Part shown: in pieces, positions 16,742 through 25,116 of the stretch
Position numbering within the stretch: the stretch's first letter is position 1
Layout of the letters: every line of letters starts with the position of its first letter
From: an uncultured Succiniclasticum sp.
GTDB lineage: Bacteria; Bacillota; Negativicutes; Acidaminococcales; Acidaminococcaceae
Length of the DNA stretch: 64,000 nt
Reading direction: 5' to 3'
Assembly (NCBI GenBank): GCA_900544275.1
Contig: UQUU01000002.1
Coordinates: 1-64,000, forward strand
Program-made: the position numbers and the translations under genes
Notes under the pieces: generated by a model
Seen by the model: the letters and a program-made list of their open reading frames with translations, nothing else
What the model was told of the DNA's origin: nothing
The model's database searches: none

Positions 16742-18481
16742 ATGAATTTAGAAGGAATTACTCTATACACAGTTACAGAATACTTAAATCGGAAAATTTC
16801 AGGCAGTAAAATTTACAAAATTACTATGCCCACCCCGCTTTCCCTCGTCTTGTTTCTAAGGCAAGGCGCAGAAACATTTACGCTGCTGGCAAACTGTAAC
16901 AGCGCCGCTCCCGCCCTTTGCCTGACAGATACGACGCCGGAAACGCCCGCCGAACCTCCCGCGTTTTGCATGCTGCTGCGCAAACATCTGGAGGAAGGCC
17001 GCATCACCCGTATTAAGCAATATGGTCTGGATCGCGTGATCGAATTGGAAATCAGTTTATTGGGAAGAAGCAGCCGTATTATTACAAAGCAGCTTATTGT
17101 AGAATTAACCGGCAAAAATGCCAACCTGATTTTTACAGAAGAAGGCAAAATCATTGACAGCCTTAAACATGTGTCTGCTGCCATGAGTTCCGTCCGCACT
17201 ATTCAGCCGGGGGCAGTATATCTGCCGCCTCCGTCGCAAAGCGGCCTGAACATTCTTCAGGCAAAACCGAAAGACATTGTCAGCAGCCTGCCGGATGAAG
17301 TAAATCAAAAACTTTGGTCGGTTTTAGTAAAGAATACGACGGGGATCGGCAAAGCCACGGCGCAGCAGTTATTTTTTCCGGCCCAGATCCCATTAAGCGC
17401 TTCTTATCTTACGCCCACCGACCGTACCCGGTTAGTCGCTTCGATAAAACAATTGCAAAAAGCGGTCAAAAGTGAGAATAAAGTTTTTTCCGTATTTGTT
17501 ACCCGCTCCAATCACTGCCAGACGATTTTTCCTTTCGAGGCGCCTTACGTCCCTCCCGACATGCATAAAAAAAACTTTCCTGACATCAATCAGGCGCTTT
17601 GTTATGCAGCCGCCCTGGAACCGATCCAACTGCCGGAACATGAGACATTGCAGCGGATCACAGAAAACGAGATACACCGTTTGCAGAAAAAAACAGGGGT
17701 TTTGGAAAACGATTTAGCACAGGCGCATAATGCGGAAGAGCAACGCATTACCGCCGACAGCATTATGGCCTTTCTCCCCCGGATAAAAAAGGGTGATACA
17801 CAATGCACTCTGCCGAATATTTACACAGGCCAGCTGTTTACCGTGGCCCTCTCACCCAGTCTTTCCCCGGCCGAAAATGCACAGCGCTACTACCGAAAAT
17901 ATACAAAACTGAAACGGGCGCAGGACGAGCTGGTACTGCAGCTCAAGGAAACACGGGAATCCCTCGCCTATCTGGAAAGTATCAAGGAAAGTCTTACTTT
18001 TTCCACTACACGACAGGAAGTGGAGGAAATTAAAGAAGAATTGGAAAAAAGCGGCATCCTGCCTACAGGCAAAAAGAAGAAAGCCGCTGCCCCCAAATCC
18101 GCGCCGCTGTCTATTCGTTTCTCCGACACCACCACATTATATGTGGGGAAAAATAATCGTCAGAATGACGAGCTCACCTTTAAAATCGGTTCCGGTAAAG
18201 ATTTATGGTTCCATGTACAAAAAATCCCCGGCAGTCACGTCCTGCTAAAAACCCTTCTGCCCGAACCGGAAAAAGAAGCCCTGCAAGCGGCCTGTCAACT
18301 GGCGGCCTATTTCAGTAAAGCGCGTGGCGGGAGTCAGGTCCCTGTGGACTGCGTGCCCCGCCGTTTTGTAAAAAAGCCTTCCGGCGCCAAACCGGGATTC
18401 GTTATTTTTACAAACCAAACAACCTTTTATATTACGCCGGACGAAGCCTATATTAAAGCCTTGCTGCAGAAAACTCCCTGA
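16742..18481 (+). CDS. rqcH: Ribosome quality control factor RqcH (NFACT/Rqc2 homologue)
   Basis: 579 residues. Binds the 50S-peptidyl-tRNA complex after ribosome splitting and directs alanine tailing of stalled chains. It has the NFACT-N domain (about 5-270), a long helical coiled-coil middle (about 290-430) and the NFACT-R domain (about 455-560) with the signature DLWFHVQKIPGSHVLLK. These proteins were once annotated as fibronectin-binding proteins. It is transcribed alone, divergent from the secreted protein gene. Confidence 0.95.
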   Translation: MNLEGITLYTVTEYLNRKISGSKIYKITMPTPLSLVLFLRQGAETFTLLANCNSAAPALCLTDTTPETPAEPPAFCMLLRKHLEEGRITRIKQYGLDRVIELEISLLGRSSRIITKQLIVELTGKNANLIFTEEGKIIDSLKHVSAAMSSVRTIQPGAVYLPPPSQSGLNILQAKPKDIVSSLPDEVNQKLWSVLVKNTTGIGKATAQQLFFPAQIPLSASYLTPTDRTRLVASIKQLQKAVKSENKVFSVFVTRSNHCQTIFPFEAPYVPPDMHKKNFPDINQALCYAAALEPIQLPEHETLQRITENEIHRLQKKTGVLENDLAQAHNAEEQRITADSIMAFLPRIKKGDTQCTLPNIYTGQLFTVALSPSLSPAENAQRYYRKYTKLKRAQDELVLQLKETRESLAYLESIKESLTFSTTRQEVEEIKEELEKSGILPTGKKKKAAAPKSAPLSIRFSDTTTLYVGKNNRQNDELTFKIGSGKDLWFHVQKIPGSHVLLKTLLPEPEKEALQAACQLAAYFSKARGGSQVPVDCVPRRFVKKPSGAKPGFVIFTNQTTFYITPDEAYIKALLQKTP

Positions 18482-18506
18482 CATTTGCGGTTCATCAGTT
18501 TTTTGC

Positions 18507-19199
18507 TCACATAAAAAGAGCATAAATAGGGGCTAAGGCAACGGTCAGAATCCCCGCTGCGACAATTGCCAGCGAGCTCATCGCCCCTTCTACCGCCCCC
18601 ATCTCCATCGCCTTTACCGTACCTATGGCATGACTGGAAGCGCCGATAGCGATCCCTTTCGCTATCGGTTCTTTTATTTTGCAAATACGGCAAAGTTCTT
18701 CCGCGATCATATTGCCTGTAATCCCTGTGAGAATAATCGATGTGACCGCAATGGCAATATTCCCCTTCAGTTCTTCCGTAACGCCCATGCCGATTGCCGT
18801 CGTGATAGATTTCGCCAATAAGGTCACATAACCCGTACGATCCAACCGGAAGAGTAAACTTAAAAGCAACACTGCTGTCATACTGGTAATCACGCTGGCA
18901 GTAATTCCTGCCACCACCGCCTGCCAGTTCTTTTTCAACAATTCCCACTGCTGATATAACGGAACCGCCAGACAAATAGTTGCCGGCGTCAGCAGGTAGC
19001 TGACATATTTGGCACTGGCATAATAGACCTCATAGTCGATCCGAAAGACCAATAAAAAGGCGATGGTAAGACTGATGCCTATGAGAAGAGGATTACACAA
19101 AGGGTTGTGAAAACGATTTTTCAGCAATATTCCTATCCCATAAAAAGCCACCGTGATCAGACTGCCGAAAAAAACGGAGTTTGCCCAAAAATCATTCAT
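18507..19199 (-). CDS. lrgB: LrgB/CidB family membrane protein
   Basis: 230 residues with about seven hydrophobic segments. Conserved family stretches are seen: NPLLIGISLTIAFL near residue 40, and KSITTAIGMGVTEELKG (about 138-154) and the SHAIGTVKAMEMG block (about 188-200). LrgAB/CidAB pairs act as holin-like membrane modules linked to murein hydrolase control and pyruvate or redox responses. Its start overlaps the lrgA stop by 8 bases. Confidence 0.93.
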   Translation of the reverse strand: MNDFWANSVFFGSLITVAFYGIGILLKNRFHNPLCNPLLIGISLTIAFLLVFRIDYEVYYASAKYVSYLLTPATICLAVPLYQQWELLKKNWQAVVAGITASVITSMTAVLLLSLLFRLDRTGYVTLLAKSITTAIGMGVTEELKGNIAIAVTSIILTGITGNMIAEELCRICKIKEPIAKGIAIGASSHAIGTVKAMEMGAVEGAMSSLAIVAAGILTVALAPIYALFM

Positions 19200-19590
19200 C
19201 TTCTTTCGTCCCTTCTTTTTCGTATTGTCTGTCCGCCTTATGTTTATGGCGGCGGCGAATTACAAATTGCGTGGTCCAACCGGCCGCCATCATAACCAGA
19301 AAAGTTACCGGGACTGTAATGAGAAAATAGGGCAGCAGCGCGTTCTTTACCAGACTCCAGGATTGAATCAGTCCCGCTGCCGCAGGAATAAATAAAACCG
19401 GCATAATCTGAATCAGAAACATAACTGTTTCCCGCAGGTCATTCAGGTTTAAAATGCCGCGTTCCAGCAAACCAAACAAGATAATGATCCCGTAAATGCT
19501 AGCCGGCACAGGCAGCGGAATCAGCGCATGCAGCACTTCCCCGGCAAAAGATAAAGCTAAAATAATACCGAATTGTTTTAAATATTTCAA
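19192..19590 (-). CDS. lrgA: LrgA/CidA family holin-like protein
   Basis: 132 residues with four predicted membrane helices and a short basic C-terminal tail. The segment PLPVPASIYGIIILFGLL is the family signature. It is the first half of a coupled lrgA-lrgB pair, downstream of the cytidylate-kinase-like gene. Confidence 0.92.
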   Translation of the reverse strand: MKYLKQFGIILALSFAGEVLHALIPLPVPASIYGIIILFGLLERGILNLNDLRETVMFLIQIMPVLFIPAAAGLIQSWSLVKNALLPYFLITVPVTFLVMMAAGWTTQFVIRRRHKHKADRQYEKEGTKEDE

Positions 19591-19599
19591 GATTTTTCC

Positions 19600-20184
19600 C
19601 TATTCCTGTTCCATATGACGCTTTACCCAGGCAACATATTCCTTAATAAAGCTCTCCGCTGCCGCAAGCCCCAGCTTACCGCTGTCCAAACACAGGTCGT
19701 ATTGATCCGCCTGTCCCCAGGGCTTCCCTGTATAGTATTCATGATAGTAACGGCGCTTTTCATCTGACTCCCGCACCTTGCTTTCCGCTGCTTTACGCGG
19801 CAGGTCATAACGGGACATGATATTCTCTATCCGTACCTCCGGGGCGCCACTTAAAAAAATACGCACACAGTCCGGTCTGTTTCCGTACACTACGTTGCCG
19901 CACCGCCCGATCAAAATGAAATCATCTGCGGGCAATAACTGTGACAAAATCAGCTGCGGCAGTTCCCTTACTTCCTTTGGCGAATCCGTAAGCGAAATAA
20001 CCGAGAGCAGACTGTTCAGCGGCTGTTCCGAAAAAAACTCCGGATATTGCGCAAGCAGCCCCTTGCCTTTTGCCAGATTGATCAGCTCTCGTAAATTATA
20101 GACCGGCAGGCTAAACTCCGCAGCAAGGCTTTTGCCGATCTGCGCAGCCCCGCTCCCCCTCTGTCGCGCTAGCGTAATAATCAT
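19600..20184 (-). CDS. Cytidylate-kinase-like P-loop protein
   Basis: 194 residues. The N-terminus MIITLARQRGSGAAQIGKSLA matches the cytidylate kinase-like family (AAA_26), which has a degenerate P-loop. FILIGRCGNVVYGN at about 90-104 and a lid-like REKDEKRRYYHEYYTGKPWG region (here RESDEKRRYYHEYY) are also typical. The true CMP kinase (cmk) is elsewhere in the window, so this paralogue probably does something else; substrate unknown. It sits 9 bases upstream of lrgA and is preceded by a structured leader with a terminator. Confidence 0.85.
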   Translation of the reverse strand: MIITLARQRGSGAAQIGKSLAAEFSLPVYNLRELINLAKGKGLLAQYPEFFSEQPLNSLLSVISLTDSPKEVRELPQLILSQLLPADDFILIGRCGNVVYGNRPDCVRIFLSGAPEVRIENIMSRYDLPRKAAESKVRESDEKRRYYHEYYTGKPWGQADQYDLCLDSGKLGLAAAESFIKEYVAWVKRHMEQE

Positions 20185-20210
20185 TTTCGTACCCCTTTCT
20201 TACACTCAAA

Positions 20211-20357
20211 CAAAAAGAACTTCCCTTCGCCGGGCAGGCCGTAGACAGGAAGTTCTTCAGGCAGCGATGTTTCAGTTTACTTCATGAATGCGGGTTGGAT
20301 CAAAACGATCCCGTTGTTTTGCTTCCGCCACCACACTTTATAACCCTTGCTGTAGCC
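20211..20357 (-). ncRNA. Structured leader RNA with intrinsic terminator, class unassigned
   Basis: About 150 nucleotides transcribed leftward toward the kinase-like/lrgAB genes. A central hairpin GGATC/GATCC with a U-rich loop and a CAAAAC/GTTTTG pair can be drawn. The 3' end is a strong terminator: arms AAGAACTTCC (20215-20224 in plus coordinates) and GGAAGTTCTT (20248-20257), then T's. A CGGGC near the 5' end (20355-20359) could pair with GCCCG in the terminator loop (20231-20235). It does not match the SAM, FMN, TPP, T-box, glycine, fluoride or cobalamin signatures I know. It could be an attenuator or a small stand-alone RNA. Confidence 0.55.
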
Positions 20358-20362
20358 CGTTT

Positions 20363-20391
20363 ATTATAGCACGATTTAAAATAAATGGTAA
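20363..20391 (-). promoter_or_regulatory. Promoter of the structured leader
   Basis: On the minus strand TTACCA (20386-20391), 17 bases, then an extended -10 TGCTATAAT (TATAAT at 20363-20368). The start point would lie near 20356. Confidence 0.75.
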
Positions 20392-20516
20392 TATCGCAAC
20401 AAAAAATTCACTTTTCAATGCACCAAAATTCATTTTTCAGCAGGATTATATCCATCTGACAAAATGTCGGTAATACGGTGAAAGAATTATCAGGTCTTGT
20501 TCCCAGTAAAGAAATT

Positions 20517-20556
20517 TTGACATTTCCTACTAACATTAATTAGTATTTTATGTTAG
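20517..20556 (+). promoter_or_regulatory. Promoter box and dyads upstream of the tetrapyrrole operon
   Basis: TTGACA at 20517-20522 is followed by overlapping inverted repeats: ACTAA-N6-TTAGT (20529-20544) and CTAACAT (20530-20536) with ATGTTAG (20550-20556). A -10 could be TATTTT or TAGAAT, but the spacing is not standard. The dyads look like a repressor operator over the promoter; the protein is unknown. Confidence 0.5.
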
Positions 20557-20653
20557 AATAATAAGAGTACGCTGCCGCTGAAATATCGCCTGTACCTATT
20601 CACAGAACCGTTCATTTCAGCCGGCGATATCTGGAAAAGACCGGAGGCTCTTT

Positions 20654-21310
20654 ATGGACGAGGGCAGTTTTAATTATACCATACAACTGAATCTGCACGA
20701 CACCTTCTGCCTTGTCATCGGCGGCGGCAAGGTAGCGCTGCGTAAGGCAAAAACATTATTAGCCGCCGGCGCCAATGTAACCGTAATTGCGCCGCGGTTC
20801 GAGCCTTCGTTTACGGCCTTAGCTTTAGCACACCGCACTTTGCGGCTTAAAGAACGTTCCTTTCAAGCCGGCGATACTGAGGGAGCCTTTTTGGTCATCG
20901 CCGCTACGGACAACAGCGCCGTCAATCAAACTGTAGCAAAAGAAGCTATTGCCAACCGTTGCCTGGTAAATGTGACGGACGCTCCCCGGACAGGTAATTT
21001 TTCCGTAGCCGGGAGCTACTCTGTCGGAACCGTCCGCTTTACCGTTTCTACCGGTGGCAACCCCCGCCTGACTCATTTATTATTGAAAGATCTGGAAAAC
21101 AGCTATGGCCCTGCTTTGAATGCTTTCAATCTTTTTCTGGAAGAACAGCGCAAACGTGTCAAAAAAATAGTACCCGATTCTTCAGCAAGACAATTATTCT
21201 GGCAAAACACTCTCACAAGTACTCTGTTGCAGAACGTCAGGGAAGGAAAACTGGAACAGGCAAAGGAGATTATCATACATGCAGTTGATCGTATTAGGTC
21301 TGAATCATAA
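20654..21310 (+). CDS. sirC: Precorrin-2 dehydrogenase / sirohydrochlorin ferrochelatase-like (Met8p/CysG-N)
   Basis: 218 residues. The NAD-binding Rossmann motif VIGGGKVALRKAKTLLAAGANVTVIAP (about 18-44) and the TDAPRTGNFSVAGSYSVGTVRFTVSTGGNPRL block are typical of the siroheme synthase N-terminal domain. It oxidises precorrin-2 to sirohydrochlorin, feeding siroheme or cobalamin synthesis. It is the first gene of the operon, and its 3' end overlaps hemA by 32 bases. Whether it also chelates iron cannot be told. Confidence 0.92.
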   Translation: MDEGSFNYTIQLNLHDTFCLVIGGGKVALRKAKTLLAAGANVTVIAPRFEPSFTALALAHRTLRLKERSFQAGDTEGAFLVIAATDNSAVNQTVAKEAIANRCLVNVTDAPRTGNFSVAGSYSVGTVRFTVSTGGNPRLTHLLLKDLENSYGPALNAFNLFLEEQRKRVKKIVPDSSARQLFWQNTLTSTLLQNVREGKLEQAKEIIIHAVDRIRSES

Positions 21311-22589
21311 AACCGCTCCGGTGGAGATCCGGGAGAAATTTAATTTTTCCCGCAGCCGGATCAAACATATACTGCGCCTCTTAAAACAATCCGATAACTT
21401 TTCGGAAGCAGTCCTGATTTCTACCTGCAACCGTACGGAGCTTTATCTGGTCGCGGTGGATTCAGAAGAAGATGTACCCGAATTAAAAAAAGGCGTAGCG
21501 AGAATTGCCGGCAAAGACTTTAAGAAAGAGTATTTTTATCTTCTGAGCGGCACGGAATGTGTACGCCACCTGCTGCAGGTAGCCAGCAGTCTGGATTCTC
21601 TGGTGATCGGCGAAGGACAGATTCTCAGCCAGGTCAAAGACGCCTATCATCTGGCCCGCAAAAGCGGCATGACCTCGACTTTATTTAATACCATATTTAA
21701 CCAAGCCATCTCTACCGGTAAAAAAATCCGCACCCGTACGCAGATTGCGTACCGCAGTGTCAGCATTTCCTCTGCGGCGGTCGATTTGGCGATGAAAGTG
21801 TTGGGCAATCTTTCCTCTGCGGATATTTTGGTGATCGGCGCGGGCAAGATGGGAGAATTAACCGCCCGCCATTTATTGGACAAAGGGGCGCCGTCCATTT
21901 TTGTCGCCAACCGGAACTATGCCCATGCGCAGGAGCTGGCCGATAAATTTAACGGTTCCGTGATCCGCTTTAACGAGTTCCTGGATCATGCGGCCAATGC
22001 CGATATTGTGATCACCTCTACCGGCGCTCCCCACTACATTATTCAAAAAGATGTGATGGCCCTGGCTCTGGAAGAGCGCTTGAAGCCGAATCCTCTCGTT
22101 CTGATCGATATCGCAGTGCCCCGTGATGTAGACCCCGAGGTCACGGAATTACCCAACCTGATTTTGTACAATATCGACGACCTGCAGAATGTGGTGGAAA
22201 CAAACAAGAGCCTGCGTAATCAGGATGCCGAAGTAGCCAGGTTGATCATCGAAGAAGATATTCTGACCTTGAAAGAACGCCTGCGGTATTTATCCCTGCG
22301 TCCGGTCATGGTGCAGCTGCATGATAAATTCGACTTTCTGCGCCAGCGAATCCTGGCGAAAACCTTGCGCAAAATGCCGGAGCTTACCGAAGAACAGCAG
22401 CGTAAAATCGATGTGATGAGCCAGCGTCTTCTGTATAAATTTCTGCGCGAACCTATGATCACCATGAATAAGGCAGCCGGTACCACCGCGGAAGCGCCGA
22501 CCAGGAAACATATCAGTCGCTTATTTATGTTAGATATGAAAGATGAGGATGAATGGGGCCATGAAAACAACCATAACTATTGGGACTAG
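21279..22589 (+). CDS. hemA: Glutamyl-tRNA reductase
   Basis: Reduces glutamyl-tRNA(Glu) to glutamate-1-semialdehyde with NADPH, the first committed step of C5 tetrapyrrole synthesis. 436 residues. Motifs: LGLNHKTAPVEIREKF at the start, the catalytic cysteine in ISTCNRTELY (C50), GEGQILSQVKDAY at about 110, and the NADPH-binding VIGAGKMGELTARHL at about 188-202. A helical dimerisation domain follows. It overlaps both neighbours, which indicates one transcript. Confidence 0.97.
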   Translation: MQLIVLGLNHKTAPVEIREKFNFSRSRIKHILRLLKQSDNFSEAVLISTCNRTELYLVAVDSEEDVPELKKGVARIAGKDFKKEYFYLLSGTECVRHLLQVASSLDSLVIGEGQILSQVKDAYHLARKSGMTSTLFNTIFNQAISTGKKIRTRTQIAYRSVSISSAAVDLAMKVLGNLSSADILVIGAGKMGELTARHLLDKGAPSIFVANRNYAHAQELADKFNGSVIRFNEFLDHAANADIVITSTGAPHYIIQKDVMALALEERLKPNPLVLIDIAVPRDVDPEVTELPNLILYNIDDLQNVVETNKSLRNQDAEVARLIIEEDILTLKERLRYLSLRPVMVQLHDKFDFLRQRILAKTLRKMPELTEEQQRKIDVMSQRLLYKFLREPMITMNKAAGTTAEAPTRKHISRLFMLDMKDEDEWGHENNHNYWD

Positions 22590-23481
22590 AAAAAGCATGC
22601 TTGCCTTATGGCAAAGCAACTACATCAAACAGCGTCTGGAAGAAGAATATCCCGAAATCCGGGTTACGTTACAACATATAGTGACAAAGGGAGACAAAAT
22701 ATTGGATGTCCCTCTGTCAAAAATCGGAGGTAAAGGACTGTTTACCAAAGAGATCGAAACCGCTTTACTGAATGGTGAAGCGGATTTTGCTGTTCACAGC
22801 TTAAAAGACATGCCGACTAAATTACCGGACGGCTTATGTCTCACCGCGATCACACAGCGTGCGTCAGTCGGCGACGCGTTTGTCAGCAATACCTGCCGTT
22901 CTTTTGCGGAACTGCCCCAAGGCGCGATATTGGGTACATCCAGTCTGCGGCGGAAAGCCCAGTTGTTGGCGCAGCGTCCGGATCTGGATATCCGCGATTT
23001 GCGCGGCAACGTAGACACCCGGTTGCGTAAATTAGACGAAGGCCATTACGATGCGATTATTTTGGCGGCTGCCGGTCTCAACCGCCTGGGCTACGGCGAT
23101 CGGATCCGGGAAACACTCCCCTGCACGGTCTGCATTCCCGCCGTAGGTCAGGGAGCGTTAGCGATCGAATGTCGGGAAGACAATACAGAAGTCCGTGCGA
23201 TGCTGGCTTTTCTCAATGACGCAACCACCAAAAGCTGCACTGATGCCGAACGGGCCTTTTTAGGGCTGGTAGAAGGCGGCTGTCAGGTACCGATCGGCGT
23301 CCATGCGGAGATTCATGAAAAGGCCATGCAGGTTGAGGCGATTATCGCTTCTTTAGACGGCAAAACCCTGCTGCGGGATTCCATCCGGGGTCTGCCTGAG
23401 GAAGCCGTAAATTTAGGAAAAACTCTTGGCAACCGCATGTTAAAAAATGGAGGCAAAGAAATTTTAGCCGCTATTTTATAA
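22561..23481 (+). CDS. hemC: Porphobilinogen deaminase (hydroxymethylbilane synthase)
   Basis: Links four porphobilinogens into hydroxymethylbilane. 306 residues from the ATG at 22561, which has AGGAT about 10 bases upstream; an in-frame ATG at 22543 adds six residues that are not typical. Motifs: IGTRKSMLALWQ, GGKGLFTKEIE, the GTSSLRRKAQL block, and the dipyrromethane-cofactor cysteine in VEGGCQVPIG. It overlaps hemA. Confidence 0.97.
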   Translation: MKTTITIGTRKSMLALWQSNYIKQRLEEEYPEIRVTLQHIVTKGDKILDVPLSKIGGKGLFTKEIETALLNGEADFAVHSLKDMPTKLPDGLCLTAITQRASVGDAFVSNTCRSFAELPQGAILGTSSLRRKAQLLAQRPDLDIRDLRGNVDTRLRKLDEGHYDAIILAAAGLNRLGYGDRIRETLPCTVCIPAVGQGALAIECREDNTEVRAMLAFLNDATTKSCTDAERAFLGLVEGGCQVPIGVHAEIHEKAMQVEAIIASLDGKTLLRDSIRGLPEEAVNLGKTLGNRMLKNGGKEILAAIL

Positions 23482-23551
23482 ACAGATATACAATGCGTAT
23501 AAAAGGCGCATAATTTAGCAGATCGACAAGTATAATAAAGAAAGGAGACGT

Positions 23552-23593
23552 ATGGTGTTGACTCCCGAACACATCATACAAACCGTCCTATGA
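23552..23593 (+). CDS. 13-codon upstream ORF coupled to cobA-hemD
   Basis: The only good ribosome site between hemC and cobA-hemD, AAAGGAG (23541-23547), serves a tiny frame MVLTPEHIIQTVL. Its TGA overlaps the ATG of cobA-hemD (ATGA at 23590-23593). The large gene has no Shine-Dalgarno sequence of its own, so its translation would depend on termination of this short ORF. Confidence 0.55.
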   Translation: MVLTPEHIIQTVL

Positions 23594-25110
23594 AAAAACA
23601 AGGTAAAGTGTACTTAATCGGCGCCGGTCCCGGAGACCCGGGCTTATTGACTTTAAAAGGCCGGGACTGCCTGGCAGAAGCAGACGCCGTGGTCTATGAC
23701 CGCCTGGCGGATCCCCGTATCCTGGGCTGGGTACGTCCTGAAGCAGAACGAATCTATGTGGGGAAAGCTTCCGCCCAACACACAATGAAACAGGAAGACA
23801 TCAACAAACTGTTAGTAAAACTGGCTGCGGAAGGCAAAATCGTAGCCCGGCTCAAAGGCGGCGATTCCTTTGTCTTTGGCCGGGGCGGCGAAGAAGCCCT
23901 GTTATTGAAAGAAAACGGACTGCCTTTTGAATTTATCCCCGGCATCACCAGCGCGATCTCCGTCCCGGAATATGCCGGCATCCCGGTAACTCATCGCAAA
24001 GTGGCCGCTTCTTTTGCGGTTATCACAGGTCACGAAGATCCTTCCCGGGAACAGTCCGGCATTAACTGGCAAGGATTGGCCAGGGGTGTGGATACGCTTA
24101 TTTTTTTAATGGGCGTGGAAAACCTGAAACACATTTCAGCCAGATTAATTGAGCATGGCCGTCCTGCCGAAACCCCTGCCGCATTGATCCGCTGGGGCAC
24201 TCATCCGGAACAACGTACGTTGATCACCACCTTAGGCAATGCCTATGAGGATGTGGTACGGACCGGCATGAAACCGCCCGCCATTTTTATCGTAGGCGAA
24301 GTGGTCAAATTGCGCGATCAGTTAAGCTGGTTTGAAACGAAGCCTTTGTTCGGCAAAACCTTTGTGGTGACCCGGGCGCGGGCTCAGGCCTCTGCCCTTA
24401 CCTCCCGACTGGAAAAAGAAGGCGCCGGAGTACTGGAAGTTCCTTCTATTAAAATCGCAGAGCCGGATTCGTTTGCTCCCCTGGATGAGGCGCAGAAAAA
24501 TCTGAAACAATACAGTTGGATCATTTTCACCAGCGCCAACGGCGTAGACCTGTTCTTCGACCGTCTCTTCCAAAACGGCAGAGATGCCCGGGTTCTGGCT
24601 GATTGCAAACTGGCCGCGATCGGTTCCGCCACGGCAGATATGTTGAACGCGTACGGCCTGCTTGCGGATCTGGTTCCCGCTTCTTATAAGGCGGAAGATT
24701 TGACAGAAACGCTTTTGCCGCAACTGAAACAAGGGGAAAAAGTACTACTGGCCCGGGCGAAAGAAGCCCGCAACGTATTGCCGGATGCGCTGAAAAAAGC
24801 CGGCGTGCAAGTGGACGTGGTGCCGGTGTACCAAACCGTCGCCGATTGCGAAAATAAAGCGGAGCTGGTCGCCGCATTGAAAAATAAAGCAGTAGACTGT
24901 ATCACCTTCACCAGTTCTTCCACCGTAACCTATCTGCTAAAAGCATTGGACAACGACGCCGCTCTGCTGGCAGACGCAACACTGGCGGCCATCGGCCCCA
25001 TCACCGCCCAGACTATGAAAAAGCATGGGCTGACACCGACTATCACAGCCGAAACCTATACCATCGAAGGACTGATGGAAGCATTAGAAGAATTTTATAA
25101 AAAGGAGTGA
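23590..25110 (+). CDS. cobA-hemD: Uroporphyrinogen-III C-methyltransferase / uroporphyrinogen-III synthase fusion
   Basis: 506 residues, two enzymes in one chain. Residues 1-245 are the SAM-dependent methyltransferase (VYLIGAGPGDPGLLTLKG, VYDRLADPRIL, LKGGDSFVFGRGGEEA, GITSAISVPEYAGIPVTHR) that makes precorrin-2. Residues about 255-506 are the cyclising synthase HemD (FTSANGVDLFFDRL and ITFTSSSTVTYLL). The fusion is common in Clostridia and Negativicutes, and it channels uroporphyrinogen III toward siroheme/cobalamin rather than heme. The start overlaps the short upstream ORF. Confidence 0.96.
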   Translation: MKKQGKVYLIGAGPGDPGLLTLKGRDCLAEADAVVYDRLADPRILGWVRPEAERIYVGKASAQHTMKQEDINKLLVKLAAEGKIVARLKGGDSFVFGRGGEEALLLKENGLPFEFIPGITSAISVPEYAGIPVTHRKVAASFAVITGHEDPSREQSGINWQGLARGVDTLIFLMGVENLKHISARLIEHGRPAETPAALIRWGTHPEQRTLITTLGNAYEDVVRTGMKPPAIFIVGEVVKLRDQLSWFETKPLFGKTFVVTRARAQASALTSRLEKEGAGVLEVPSIKIAEPDSFAPLDEAQKNLKQYSWIIFTSANGVDLFFDRLFQNGRDARVLADCKLAAIGSATADMLNAYGLLADLVPASYKAEDLTETLLPQLKQGEKVLLARAKEARNVLPDALKKAGVQVDVVPVYQTVADCENKAELVAALKNKAVDCITFTSSSTVTYLLKALDNDAALLADATLAAIGPITAQTMKKHGLTPTITAETYTIEGLMEALEEFYKKE

Positions 25111-25116
25111 TCCATT

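Larger units (their letters stand above)
20185..20653. other. Divergent regulatory region between the kinase-like gene and the tetrapyrrole operon
   Basis: 469 bases with no convincing gene. The left part encodes a leftward leader RNA (20211-20357) with its promoter; the right part carries a dyad and a TTGACA box ahead of the hem operon. Confidence 0.7.
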
